Shown here one piece after another: positions 8,620 through 15,814 of a stretch of 36,716 bases of DNA (position 1 is its first letter; the number at the start of each line of letters is the position of its first letter). The DNA lies in NCBI GenBank assembly GCA_029983505.1, contig JASBZK010000019.1, forward strand, positions 1 through 36,716. The letters run 5' to 3'. A model generated the notes under the pieces. The model ran no database searches and had not been told where the DNA came from. It was given only the letters and a program-made list of their open reading frames with translations. The position numbers and the translations under genes are program-made. Origin of the DNA: Porphyromonas sp. (GTDB lineage: Bacteria > Bacteroidota > Bacteroidia > Bacteroidales > Porphyromonadaceae).

Positions 8620-9219
8620 TTAGGGAATGCGGAGGAATTTGTGCATCTGCACCGAGAGACGCCACCGGGGGTCTTTGCGGATAAGGTCCAAGCAGAGGGC
8701 AAGATTATCCGGTGAGAAGAGTGCTTTTCCGCCCTCCGCACTGCCCTCGAAAATAGGAGAGAGGAAGTAATTCCGAGCCGGGGGCAAGTCGTCGATGGAC
8801 GGGATCTCAAGTCCCTTCGCGACGGGGTAACGAAATTCGCCCACCTCTATGCCTTCAAAGTTTTTCCACAGGGTCGGGAGATCCACCTTGGGCGAACACG
8901 AGATGTAGTCCAGCCCTTCCGGCGGACGCTTCGTGCCATTGGTCTCGACAGCCTGCCGGTACCCGAGGCTCTTGAAGCGGAGGAGGGTTTCTTCCATCAG
9001 CTGCAAGAGAGGCTCGCCGCCTGTCCAGATAAGGAAAGAAGTCCCTTCCTTTCGAACTGCGGAGACAAGCTCGTCCAAGGTATATTTTTCCCCGAAACTA
9101 AAGTCCGTGTCACAGAAGTTACAGGACAAATTGCACCCCGCCAGCCGTACAAAAGTCGCCAGACGACCGAAGTTGGCGCCTTCGCCCTGTAGGGAGGTAA
9201 AGATTTCGCGAACAACCAT
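8620..9219 (-). CDS. queE: 7-carboxy-7-deazaguanine synthase (radical SAM)
   Basis: 199 residues. QueE rearranges 6-carboxytetrahydropterin to 7-carboxy-7-deazaguanine using S-adenosylmethionine and a [4Fe-4S] cluster. The substrate-end motif FTSLQGEG (residues 7-14), the cluster Cys triad C29-x3-C33-x2-C36 followed by DTDFSF, and the SAM-binding WTGGEPLLQ are all visible. CSPK and the short C-terminus match the compact QueE type. It lies 9 nt downstream of queD in queC-queD-queE order. The product goes to QueC for conversion to preQ0. Confidence 0.96.
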   Translation of the reverse strand: MVVREIFTSLQGEGANFGRLATFVRLAGCNLSCNFCDTDFSFGEKYTLDELVSAVRKEGTSFLIWTGGEPLLQLMEETLLRFKSLGYRQAVETNGTKRPPEGLDYISCSPKVDLPTLWKNFEGIEVGEFRYPVAKGLEIPSIDDLPPARNYFLSPIFEGSAEGGKALFSPDNLALCLDLIRKDPRWRLSVQMHKFLRIP

Positions 9220-9228
9220 AGGAGCCTG

Positions 9229-9648
9229 TCAGAGCGAAGCCGTGGCGGAGCATTTGCGCGTCTCTTCGACACGGCACGACACGAGCGAGCAGGGGTATCC
9301 TTTCAGAAGCTCGGGACCGACCTCGTGGAGCAAGAAAAGAGCCATATTCTCAGCCGTGGGATTAAATGGCACTGTCACGATGCTCTCCGGAGAGAGTGCC
9401 GTAAGCGCAGGAAGGTAGGGGTCTTTTTCCCAGAGCAGATACTTGTGGTCCCACTCTTCTTCGAGCCAAGAGCAGAGCGTCTCTTTGATTACGGAGAAGT
9501 CGACCACCCGACCGAGAGGGTCGAGGTCGTCGGACGTGACCCGGAAGTAGATACGGTAATTGTGCCCGTGCAGATGCTTGCACTTGCTCTCGTGATCGAC
9601 GACGCGGTGACCGCAAGAGATGTCGTGGTAGCGTTCGATCTCGATCAT
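9229..9648 (-). CDS. queD: 6-carboxy-5,6,7,8-tetrahydropterin synthase
   Basis: 139 residues of the PTPS/QueD family. It converts dihydroneopterin triphosphate to 6-carboxytetrahydropterin in queuosine and deazaguanine synthesis. Zinc ligands H14, H27 and H29 and the catalytic Cys23 are visible (SCGH… CKHLHGHNY), with the Cys four residues before the HGH as in QueD. The C-terminal Glu of RVEET is also typical. Its ATG overlaps the queC stop by 4 nt (9645-9648), which suggests translational coupling. No folE is seen in the window. Confidence 0.95.
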   Translation of the reverse strand: MIEIERYHDISCGHRVVDHESKCKHLHGHNYRIYFRVTSDDLDPLGRVVDFSVIKETLCSWLEEEWDHKYLLWEKDPYLPALTALSPESIVTVPFNPTAENMALFLLHEVGPELLKGYPCSLVSCRVEETRKCSATASL

Positions 9649-10334
9649 TTGAGGAGTCCGTTGTCTCTAAATGCCTGCTCACGCTCTCGGCAGGTGGCGC
9701 ATTCCCCGCAAGGCTTGTCCCCTCCCTTGTAGCAGCTCCAAGTGGTGTCGTAGTCTATGCCGAGCTTCACGCCGATGGCGACGATGTCCGACTTCGAGAG
9801 GTGGGTGTAAGGTGCGTACAGTCTGACGTCGTTGTAGGTGCCCGCGAGGACGGCGTCGTTCATCGCGTCGATGAACTGTGGCGTGCAGTCGGGGTATATG
9901 GCATGGTCGCCCGCATGGTTCGCGAGCATCACGGTCGTTGCTCCGAGCGACTCGGCATAGCCTGCCGCTATGGCGATCATAATGCCGTTGCGAAACGGCA
10001 CAACCGTACTCTTGAGGTTATCCAAAGCGTAGTCTGCGTCCGGTATCGCGTCCGCACCTTCGAGGAGGCTGCTTTTGAAGTCCGCTTTGATAAAATCCAT
10101 CGGTATCACCCGGTGGGGAATGCCGAGGAGGTCGCAGTGGTACTTAGCCCACTTAATTTCGTTTGCGGCATGGTTGGCGCCGTAGTCGAAGGTGATGGCG
10201 AGACGCACCTCGTCGGCGTAGTCGTGCAGCAGGGTGACACTGTCCATGCCACCGGAGAGTATGACGATCTTGTCTCTTGATTTATCGTCTGCCACGGACG
10301 GCAGATCGAGATCTTTGGTACTTTTTTCTTCCAT
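9645..10334 (-). CDS. queC: 7-cyano-7-deazaguanine synthase
   Basis: 229 residues. QueC converts 7-carboxy-7-deazaguanine, ammonia and ATP into preQ0. The PP-loop SGGMDSVT lies at residues 27-34. A zinc site is formed by the C-terminal Cys cluster (CYKGGDKPCGECATCRERE). The middle PFRNGIM and NHAGDHAIYPDC stretches are diagnostic. It has a 20-residue N-terminal extension compared with short QueC proteins, so an internal start cannot be excluded, but no other good ATG precedes the PP-loop. It is the first gene of the queCDE operon. Confidence 0.96.
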   Translation of the reverse strand: MEEKSTKDLDLPSVADDKSRDKIVILSGGMDSVTLLHDYADEVRLAITFDYGANHAANEIKWAKYHCDLLGIPHRVIPMDFIKADFKSSLLEGADAIPDADYALDNLKSTVVPFRNGIMIAIAAGYAESLGATTVMLANHAGDHAIYPDCTPQFIDAMNDAVLAGTYNDVRLYAPYTHLSKSDIVAIGVKLGIDYDTTWSCYKGGDKPCGECATCREREQAFRDNGLLK

Positions 10335-10412
10335 TTGTTATTGAAGCGCCCTTCCCCTGGCAGAGAAAAATCTGTCGCTATTCTTTTTGTCCTATTCTTT
10401 CTAATCCGGATA

Positions 10413-10420
10413 CAAAGATA
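10413..10420 (-). promoter_or_regulatory. Possible -7 box of the queC operon
   Basis: On the minus strand TATCTTTG matches the Bacteroidetes -7 consensus TAnnTTTG, about 79 nt before the queC ATG. No TTTG lies at the right -33 distance. I looked for a preQ1-type aptamer in the leader and saw none. The rest of 10421-10630 has only a weak hairpin (GGTTC…GAACC near 10488-10511). Confidence 0.4.
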
Positions 10421-10630
10421 CCCCAAAAGTGCGGATGGGAGGGTATGCAGGTAATGCCCCTCATCCCTCTCCCCTGCGGAATCAAGGGTTCGGTACTCCG
10501 GACTTGAACCAAGAGGGAGATAAAAATAATGAAGTAAAGGGTGTGCATTTCCGAAAAATTAGGTAATTTTCCCGAGACAAACAGAGTGTACTCTGGCATT
10601 GAATCGTAACAAGTCCCCCTGTCGCACCAA

Positions 10631-11206
10631 GTGAAGGATAAAAACAGCCCCATAGCACCCCTCAGCTTTCCTCGCACTCAGAAACTGCCCGAGGACGGGT
10701 CTCCCGTGGACTTCGCCACCGTCTACGCCGAGTGTCGTCCGGGTATGATACAGACCGCTATGCGTTATCTCGGGGACTTGGCGGCTGCGGAGGACGTGGT
10801 TCAGGACACACTCTCCGAGCTGTGGGAGAAGCCGGAGATGCTCTCCGACGTCGCCCGTGTGGAGACTTTCCTCAATCGCTGTGTCATCAATCGCTCGCTC
10901 AACTACCTTCGGGATCATCACAAAAACCGCCTCTCCATCGAGGACGAGGCTCAGAGGGAGAGCCTCTCTATGAGAAGCGTTCTCGAAGCCCAAGAGGTGG
11001 AAGAATCCGCGGACCAAAAAGAGACGTACGACCTCCTCTTCCGGGCGATAGACACACTCCCGAAGCGCACGCGGGAAGTGATCCTCCTCAAGCTCGACGG
11101 GATGACGCTCCCCCAGATCGCCCTCGCTTTGGACTTAAGCCCGGAGACGGTCAAGACTCACGTCAAAAGAGCTTACTCCTCGCTTCGCGCATTCCTCAAA
11201 TTATAG
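10631..11206 (+). CDS. ECF-type RNA polymerase sigma factor
   Basis: 191 residues with a sigma-70 region 2 (about 28-95; FATVYAECRPGMIQTAMRYLGDLAAAEDVVQDTLSELW is the core, shown here only in part as AAEDVVQDT). Region 4 is near 135-188 (LPKRTREVILLKLDGM, then the helix-turn-helix LSPETVKTHVKRA). Regions 1 and 3 are absent, as in ECF sigmas. The start is GTG: an in-frame stop at 10607 limits the 5' end and no ATG precedes region 2. No anti-sigma or TonB-receptor gene follows it, unlike many Bacteroidetes ECF loci, so it may be regulated by an unlinked factor. What it controls cannot be told. Confidence 0.9.
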   Translation: MKDKNSPIAPLSFPRTQKLPEDGSPVDFATVYAECRPGMIQTAMRYLGDLAAAEDVVQDTLSELWEKPEMLSDVARVETFLNRCVINRSLNYLRDHHKNRLSIEDEAQRESLSMRSVLEAQEVEESADQKETYDLLFRAIDTLPKRTREVILLKLDGMTLPQIALALDLSPETVKTHVKRAYSSLRAFLKL

Positions 11207-11216
11207 GCAAAAAAAA

Positions 11217-11296
11217 GGTACAGACCGAGGCTTCCTTTTTGGTCTGTATCTCGGCGACATTTGGTACAGACCCGGAGAAGTCTCCCGGTACGTGTC
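11217..11296. repeat. Four-decamer array 3
   Basis: Decamers start at 11217 (GGTACAGACC), 11241 (GGTCTGTATC), 11263 (GGTACAGACC) and 11287 (GGTACGTGTC), spaced 24, 22 and 24 bp. The first two are inverted to one another and could form a 10-bp stem. GGAGA/TCTCC pairs between the last two. It starts 10 nt after the sigma-factor stop. Confidence 0.85.
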
Positions 11297-11312
11297 TCGG
11301 TTTCCTTACAGA

Positions 11313-11362
11313 GAGACCTTCGCACGGAGGTCTCACGGGTACGAAAAACGGAGTTTTTCGTA
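11313..11362. repeat. Two adjacent hairpins downstream of the sigma factor
   Basis: GAGACCT (11313-11319) pairs with AGGTCTC (11328-11334). Immediately after, TACGAAAAAC (11340-11349) pairs exactly with GTTTTTCGTA (11353-11362) around a GGA loop. The second hairpin uses the same GGA loop and A5/T5 arms, in opposite order, as the hairpin at 653-697. Confidence 0.6.
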
Positions 11363-11385
11363 GAGCCTTTTGCAGAGCGCCTCAG

Positions 11386-11465
11386 ATGCAAGGCGCTAAG
11401 GGTGAGGGCGACGGGAGTGTACGTCTGTACGCGACCAATCCCGAATCCCGATAGCAACGCCGCAG
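11386..11465 (-). repeat. Diverged copy of the 80-bp structured core found at 22240-22319
   Basis: The minus strand reads CTGCGGCGTTGCT…CTCCCGTCGCCCTCA…AGCGCCTTGCAT. It aligns end to end without gaps with 22240-22319, with roughly a dozen mismatches by eye. The central hairpin GCGTAC-AGAC-GTACAC keeps its pairing (one G·U) although the loop differs, which looks like structural conservation. The terminal repeats seen around the other copy are absent here. A GCGCCT/AGGCGC hairpin (11377-11396) overlaps one edge. Confidence 0.75.
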
Positions 11466-11486
11466 ATGGGGTGCTATGGAAAGGGC

Positions 11487-12014
11487 TTACAGAAAGTACT
11501 CGGAGAGGGCGCAGTTGCCGGGCGTGGGGATTTCCCCGAGGGACGAAAGAGGCGTCCCCCTAAAGAGCGCCGCAAAGACGCGGAGCGTAAAACCGTGCGA
11601 TACAATCATCACGGTGTCTTCTTTGCCGTAGAGGGGCTTGATCTCTTCCAAAAACGAGCGTAACCTTTCCCCGATGGCTTCAGCCGTCTCGACCTCTTCG
11701 AGTGGGACGACTTCGTCGGAGTAGGGCGGGAAGACTTTCCCTTCGAATGACCCGAAGTATCTCTCCCTCAGTCTTGTGTCCAAAATAATAGGCACCTTCT
11801 TCCCTTCGTGAGCCGAGAGGATGATCAAAGCGGTATCGGCGGCTCTGCGTTGGTCGCTCGAGTAGCAGACGGCGATAGGCTCCTTGCGGAGCTTTCTGCC
11901 GAGTGCTTCGGCCTGGGATTTCCCTTTCGGGGAGAGTGTGCCGGGGGTCTGACCTTGGCAGATGTGGCGGGCATTTTCTTCGGTCTCTCCGTGTCGTATG
12001 ACGAGTAGCCTCAT
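11487..12014 (-). CDS. Histidine phosphatase family protein (CobC/phosphoglycerate-mutase-like)
   Basis: 175 residues with the catalytic RHGETEEN (residues 7-14, phospho-accepting His8), an Arg in SSDQRRAADTA, the acid residue in RERYFGSFEG, and the second catalytic His in VSHGFTLRV. The fold removes or transfers phosphate on small molecules. Its position at the end of a cobalamin-uptake-type operon, starting 3 nt before the end of btuD, suggests an alpha-ribazole phosphatase (CobC) role in cobamide salvage. The motifs alone cannot separate that from other small-molecule phosphatases, and no other CobS/CobT/CobU genes are present here. Confidence 0.85.
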   Translation of the reverse strand: MRLLVIRHGETEENARHICQGQTPGTLSPKGKSQAEALGRKLRKEPIAVCYSSDQRRAADTALIILSAHEGKKVPIILDTRLRERYFGSFEGKVFPPYSDEVVPLEEVETAEAIGERLRSFLEEIKPLYGKEDTVMIVSHGFTLRVFAALFRGTPLSSLGEIPTPGNCALSEYFL

Positions 12015-12823
12015 ACCTTGGGGTATTTTGTTTCGGAGTCCGTGCGGGGTATCGGCAGCACCAAAGGGGAGCCGGTCACCGGATTCCTCTCGATGGCGAC
12101 GTCCAGACCATAGATTTCTTCCAGCCGAGTTCGTTCCAAGACCTCTTCCGGGCTGCCTTTTGCCACCAGACGTCCTTTGGAGGTCAGCAAAAGGTAGTCG
12201 CAGTAGGCGGAGGCGAGGTTCAGGTCGTGGAGTATGGCGAGTATAGAGATGCCCGTCTCGCGGTTAAGACGCTTGAGGAGGTCGAGGAACCGGATCTGCC
12301 GCGTCAAGTCGAGGTGCGAGGTGGGCTCGTCCAAGAGCAGGAGTTTCGGCTCTTGGGCGAGTGCCGAGGCTATGGCGACCATTTGTTGCTCTCCTCCACT
12401 CAGTTCCGGCATCAGTCGGTCTTTGAGGGGGAGCGTGCCGGTCAGTTCCATATACCGGGTGACGACGGCACTGTCCTCTGCGGTGTCGAAAAATTGGAAG
12501 TGCCGGCGATAGGGAAGGCGTCCCATCATAACGTATTCCCACGCGGTGACGGCAGCCTCTTCGGCAAACTGGCTGACCACGGCCACGGTGCGGGAGAGCT
12601 CGCGACCCGTGTATGCCCCGAGGGATTTGCCTGCGATGAGTACCTCTCCCTCAAGCAGCGGGAGGTCGCCGGTGAGCCCTTTGAAAAGCGTACTCTTGCC
12701 GGTGCCGTTCGGTCCCAAGATGCCCGCGAAAGCGCCCCTCTTCACGTCAAAAGAGACCCCCTCTATGCGGAACCCGGTTCGGTAACCGCAGGCGAGGTCG
12801 TGCACGCTCAGTATTTTGTCCAT
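12011..12823 (-). CDS. btuD: ABC transporter ATP-binding protein, cobalamin/Fe3+-siderophore type
   Basis: 270 residues from the ATG at 12823 (MDKILSVHDL). An in-frame start at 12865 would run into the decamer array and add a non-homologous leader. Walker A GPNGTGKST is at residues 37-45, the signature LSGGEQQ near 131-137, Walker B LLLLDEPTSHLD follows, and the switch His is in LAILHDLN. The family powers import through BtuC/FhuB-type permeases from the cytoplasmic face. It pairs with the permease at 12918 and binding protein at 13942. B12 is the favoured substrate because of the BtuF-like protein, but haem or siderophore cannot be excluded. The btuC-btuD gap is unusually long (94 nt) and holds array 4. 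Confidence 0.9.
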   Translation of the reverse strand: MDKILSVHDLACGYRTGFRIEGVSFDVKRGAFAGILGPNGTGKSTLFKGLTGDLPLLEGEVLIAGKSLGAYTGRELSRTVAVVSQFAEEAAVTAWEYVMMGRLPYRRHFQFFDTAEDSAVVTRYMELTGTLPLKDRLMPELSGGEQQMVAIASALAQEPKLLLLDEPTSHLDLTRQIRFLDLLKRLNRETGISILAILHDLNLASAYCDYLLLTSKGRLVAKGSPEEVLERTRLEEIYGLDVAIERNPVTGSPLVLPIPRTDSETKYPKV

Positions 12824-12830
12824 AACTTTC

Positions 12831-12909
12831 GGTCTGTATCTTTTCCCCTTTTCGCTCTGTACCAAAAAACTTCTCCGGTCTGTGCAAAACCACTTCCCCG
12901 GTCTGTATC
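12831..12909. repeat. Four-decamer array 4 (inside the btu operon)
   Basis: Decamers start at 12831 (GGTCTGTATC), 12854 (GCTCTGTACC), 12877 (GGTCTGTGCA) and 12900 (GGTCTGTATC), spaced exactly 23, 23 and 23 bp. All four point the same way, so no hairpin is expected. It occupies nearly the whole gap between the btuC stop and the btuD start. Confidence 0.9.
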
Positions 12910-12917
12910 TCCTTTCC

Positions 12918-13952
12918 TCATCTGAAGAAGGCGGAGCGCTTTTTTGCCCCGCTTAGGATGAAGATGAAAGCCACACCGCCGATAATCCCCGTGATGACCC
13001 CTATGGGCAGCTCAATGGGGGCGATGATGGTGCGCGCCACGATGTCGCAAAGGGTAAGGAAAAGGCTTCCGAGAAGAAATGAACCCACGAGGAGGATGCG
13101 GTAATCCGAGCCGAGCCACAGGCGGACAGCGTGCGGGATGACGAGCCCGACGAAGCCGATCACGCCCGCTACGGAGATGCAGGCTCCCGTAAGGATGGAA
13201 GTGAGGACGAAAAGAAGACGGGTCACCCGTCCCGTGTCCATACCCAAGTGGCGCGCTTTCGTCTCCCCGAGGCGGAGGGCGTTGAGGTCGGAGACGAAAA
13301 AGAGGCTGACCGCGAGACCCAAAAGCGAGAGTGCCGTCATCCCCTTGACGAGCCTGAGGTCGGGTTCGGAGAGCGACCCCATCATCCAGAAAATGATCCC
13401 GTGGAGGTCTTCGACTTTGGAGACCGACATCAGAAGCATAATAAGGGAGGAGGAAATGAAGCTTACCATCACACCGATGAGGAGCATACGGCTTACGCTG
13501 AGAAGCCCCCTTTTCAGACTGAGGAAATAGACGAGGAAGATGGTCAGGAAAGCACCGATGAAGCCCGCAGCCGGGAGCGCAAGAAGCCCCAGTGACGTCA
13601 GCCCCAGGACGATGGCAAGTGATACACCTAACGAAGCCCCTCCCGAGATGCCGAGCGTGTACGGCTCCACGAGGGGATTGCGGTAGATGCCTTGGAGTAT
13701 GGCTCCCGAAAGGCTCAGACCGCCGCCCACGGTGATGCCCAAGATCACCCGAGGCACGCGGATATAGAGCAGTACGTCGTGCTCCATCGACCCGGGAGAC
13801 GAAAGGATCTCAAAGAGACGGGAGAGGGGAATACGTACTTCGCCCATGGAGAGGGAGAGTAGTGCGGACAGGAGCAACCCCGCTCCCATCAGCAGCCCCG
13901 CCCAAGTCCATTTCCCTTTTTTCTCCGTACCCATAGCGCGATTAGTACTCAT
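12918..13952 (-). CDS. btuC: ABC transporter permease, BtuC/FecCD family
   Basis: 344 residues from ATG 13952; a TTG lies just before it, and another in-frame ATG at 13934 is possible. About ten hydrophobic segments span the chain. Family motifs include RVPRVILGITVGGGLSLSGA near residues 68-87, NPLVEPYTLGISGGASLG, and the C-terminal VIGFVGLVIPHAVRLW followed by ELPIGVITGIIGG. BtuC-type proteins form the inner-membrane channel for cobalamin, haem or Fe3+-siderophores. Its start overlaps the btuF stop by about 11 nt, indicating tight coupling. Confidence 0.93.
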   Translation of the reverse strand: MSTNRAMGTEKKGKWTWAGLLMGAGLLLSALLSLSMGEVRIPLSRLFEILSSPGSMEHDVLLYIRVPRVILGITVGGGLSLSGAILQGIYRNPLVEPYTLGISGGASLGVSLAIVLGLTSLGLLALPAAGFIGAFLTIFLVYFLSLKRGLLSVSRMLLIGVMVSFISSSLIMLLMSVSKVEDLHGIIFWMMGSLSEPDLRLVKGMTALSLLGLAVSLFFVSDLNALRLGETKARHLGMDTGRVTRLLFVLTSILTGACISVAGVIGFVGLVIPHAVRLWLGSDYRILLVGSFLLGSLFLTLCDIVARTIIAPIELPIGVITGIIGGVAFIFILSGAKKRSAFFR

Positions 13953-14772
13953 CAATCAGACGGTCGAGCATCGTCATCGTCTGGGCAAAAGTCACGGGCG
14001 AAGGCTCGCAGGCGAGTGCGGCATCGATGACGTAGACTCTCGAGTGGCGCGCAGCTTTCAGGGAGGAGAGGCGCAGCCATTTCATCCGCTCGGAGGCCGT
14101 GAGCGATCCCATAGTGGCGATGAGGATGTAGTCGGGATTCTCTTTCACGACAAACTCTTCCGTCACTTGTCCGTGCTTCAGTCCCTTCGTGATATTGGTA
14201 CAGCCGAGGAAATGGATGTAGTCGTCCATAAAAGTCTCCGGGATGACTGCAAAGAGCGGATTTGCGCCGATCTGAAAGAAGAGGGCAGGCGGGGTTCCGC
14301 TTGCTTTTTCCTTTCGTCTTTCGGAGATTTTTCGGACGATGGCGCGGCTGTTTTCGACTATCTGCGCGGCTCTCGGCTTCTTCCCGACGGCTTCGCCGAG
14401 AGCGACGAACTGTCTGCAAATCTCGTCATAGGAGCGCGGTGACTCGAGAAGCAGCACCTCCACTCCGAACTTACGGAGCATCTCCATCTCCTCGGGCTTG
14501 GTGAAGCTCGAAGCGAGTACCAAGTCCGGCTTCAGGGAGAGTGCCTTCTCAATATTTACCTGCGTGGCCGTACCCACGACCGTCTTACCGTCCTCGATGG
14601 CCGGGTAGCAGTAGGAGGTGCAGCCCACGAGACGATCCTGGGCGCCCATGGCGTACAGGCTCTGTGTGATGGACGGGGCAAGGGAGATGATTCGCTCCGG
14701 TACGCCGGCAAGCGCGGGGAGGGCCGAAATCGTAAAGAGTAGTGCTAAGAGACAGGTTCTGAGGATTTTCAT
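13942..14772 (-). CDS. btuF: Periplasmic substrate-binding protein, BtuF-like
   Basis: 276 residues with a signal peptide (about 1-22, ISALPALA) and no lipobox. The conserved opening RIISLAPSITQSLYAMGA, then LVGCTSYCYP, and KPDLVLASSFT followed later by PDYILIA match helical-backbone class III binding proteins of the BtuF type. The cobalamin-type assignment is supported by the SYCYP segment but remains a family-level inference. The protein delivers ligand to BtuCD at the periplasmic face. It is the second gene of a minus-strand operon, 32 nt after the Dph6-like gene. Confidence 0.88.
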   Translation of the reverse strand: MKILRTCLLALLFTISALPALAGVPERIISLAPSITQSLYAMGAQDRLVGCTSYCYPAIEDGKTVVGTATQVNIEKALSLKPDLVLASSFTKPEEMEMLRKFGVEVLLLESPRSYDEICRQFVALGEAVGKKPRAAQIVENSRAIVRKISERRKEKASGTPPALFFQIGANPLFAVIPETFMDDYIHFLGCTNITKGLKHGQVTEEFVVKENPDYILIATMGSLTASERMKWLRLSSLKAARHSRVYVIDAALACEPSPVTFAQTMTMLDRLIDEY

Positions 14773-14804
14773 AGCGACGGTTATTTATTTGACAGGGTCT
14801 TCTT

Positions 14805-15461
14805 TCAGACCAAAACAGGCAGGAAGAAATGTTTCTCATCTTCCCACTTTTCCCCCACCTTAAAGGAAACGGGGTGACGGAATAGAGGTCCGTCATAGAC
14901 GAAAGTATGATACTCGCCCTCTTCTCCGCACAGATCCATCCGGAGGTGTGAGGCCTCTTCTACAAACGCCTCATCCACGTCTCTGCCGAGAAAAGGAACC
15001 GCCGGCATCCCTTTGCGCACCGCCACGATGCGGGTCTTGAACCCGTCGGCCACAAACGCCCTCACGAGCTCCGCCGTACTCCTGCCCCAGAGGGGAAAGA
15101 GAGGCCGGATGCCGATCTCGGAAGCGACACGCTCGATCCAGTCCCGGTGCACCTGCAGATAGATGTCGCCAAAGATGCCGGTGTCCACCCCTTTTTCCTC
15201 TTGCAGTCTATGTATGGCGCCTTTGAAAGATGCTTCATATTTGCCTTTGATGGGTACCTGAAGGAGCGGCAGCCCCAAGGCTTCGGCTTGGGCGCTCACC
15301 GCGCGTGTGTCGATGCCGTGCGAACGGCTCTTTTCGCCGTCTTCGGAGACCATATTGAGGAGGGTCACCTCTTCGGACGGTGTCCCGCCTTGGCTTTTGT
15401 AGAGATTGTGGAGCGCATAGAGGCAGTCTTTGCCTCCGCTCCAGGAGACGAATGCTTTCAT
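14805..15461 (-). CDS. Dph6-like PP-loop ATP pyrophosphatase (diphthine-ammonia ligase family)
   Basis: 218 residues with the PP-loop SGGKDC at residues 8-13 and family motifs LLNMVSEDGEKSRSHGI, GDIYLQVHRDW and CGEEGEYHTFVYDGP. These match COG2102. In eukaryotes and archaea members amidate diphthine on EF2, but bacteria lack diphthamide, so the bacterial substrate must differ. Here it is the first gene of a cobalamin-uptake-type operon, so a role in amidating or remodelling an imported corrinoid is a reasonable guess. A -7 box lies 32 nt upstream (15493-15500). No B12 riboswitch was seen. Confidence 0.88.
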   Translation of the reverse strand: MKAFVSWSGGKDCLYALHNLYKSQGGTPSEEVTLLNMVSEDGEKSRSHGIDTRAVSAQAEALGLPLLQVPIKGKYEASFKGAIHRLQEEKGVDTGIFGDIYLQVHRDWIERVASEIGIRPLFPLWGRSTAELVRAFVADGFKTRIVAVRKGMPAVPFLGRDVDEAFVEEASHLRMDLCGEEGEYHTFVYDGPLFRHPVSFKVGEKWEDEKHFFLPVLV

Positions 15462-15492
15462 TTCTGGTCGGTAATCTTGGCTGTCTGTTTTG

Positions 15493-15500
15493 CAAAGATA
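15493..15500 (-). promoter_or_regulatory. Possible -7 box of the Dph6-like/btu operon
   Basis: The minus strand reads TATCTTTG, matching TAnnTTTG, 32 nt before the ATG. There is no good TTTG at the -33 position. Instead the first decamer of array 5 (15517-15526) falls in or near that place, so a protein bound there could affect transcription. Confidence 0.45.
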
Positions 15501-15516
15501 CCTTTTTCCAAAACGA

Positions 15517-15596
15517 CATACAGACCTAAATGCTTCTCCCGGTCTGTGTCTTTTCTCCTTCCGGTACAGACCGAAAACATCGTCCCGGTCTGTACC
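15517..15596. repeat. Four-decamer array 5 (between divergent promoters)
   Basis: Decamers start at 15517 (CATACAGACC), 15541 (GGTCTGTGTC), 15563 (GGTACAGACC) and 15587 (GGTCTGTACC), spaced 24, 22 and 24 bp. The last two are perfect reverse complements and could form a 10-bp stem with a 14-nt loop. The array ends 11 bp before the greA -33 box. Confidence 0.88.
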
Positions 15597-15607
15597 CCGC
15601 CCGGCAT

Positions 15608-15638
15608 TTTGCCATTAGGGAGAAAATGCCTACCTTTG
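15608..15638 (+). promoter_or_regulatory. Consensus Bacteroidetes promoter for greA
   Basis: TTTG (15608-15611), 19 nt, then TACCTTTG (15631-15638): an exact fit to TTTG-N19-TAnnTTTG. The implied leader before the greA ATG is about 170 nt. It holds a bulged stem, 15704-15714 with 15752-15767, but otherwise nothing I recognise. Confidence 0.8.
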
Positions 15639-15814
15639 TGAAAGAGAGACGGAGGATATCCGGACTCTCGAATGAAGTGAGTACTAAGAAGAGACGATTC
15701 CGAGCCCCGATTGAGGAAGGTGGGGGACTTGGAATTGTTTATTTATTGATATCAATCGTCCCGGGGCATCCCATTGCGATCCGCGGGGCGGGTAAAGTGG
15801 AAAGAGATACTTTT

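Noticed and set aside
10478..10530. tRNA-like T-arm sequence GGTTCAAGTCC on the minus strand
   Set aside because: The flanking bases do not form a T stem or an acceptor stem.
10335..10630. preQ1 riboswitch in the queC leader
   Set aside because: No stem and A-rich tail of the preQ1-I or preQ1-II type could be found.
15462..15530. Cobalamin riboswitch before the btu operon
   Set aside because: The leader from the -7 box to the ATG is only about 30 nt and has no B12-box-like sequence.
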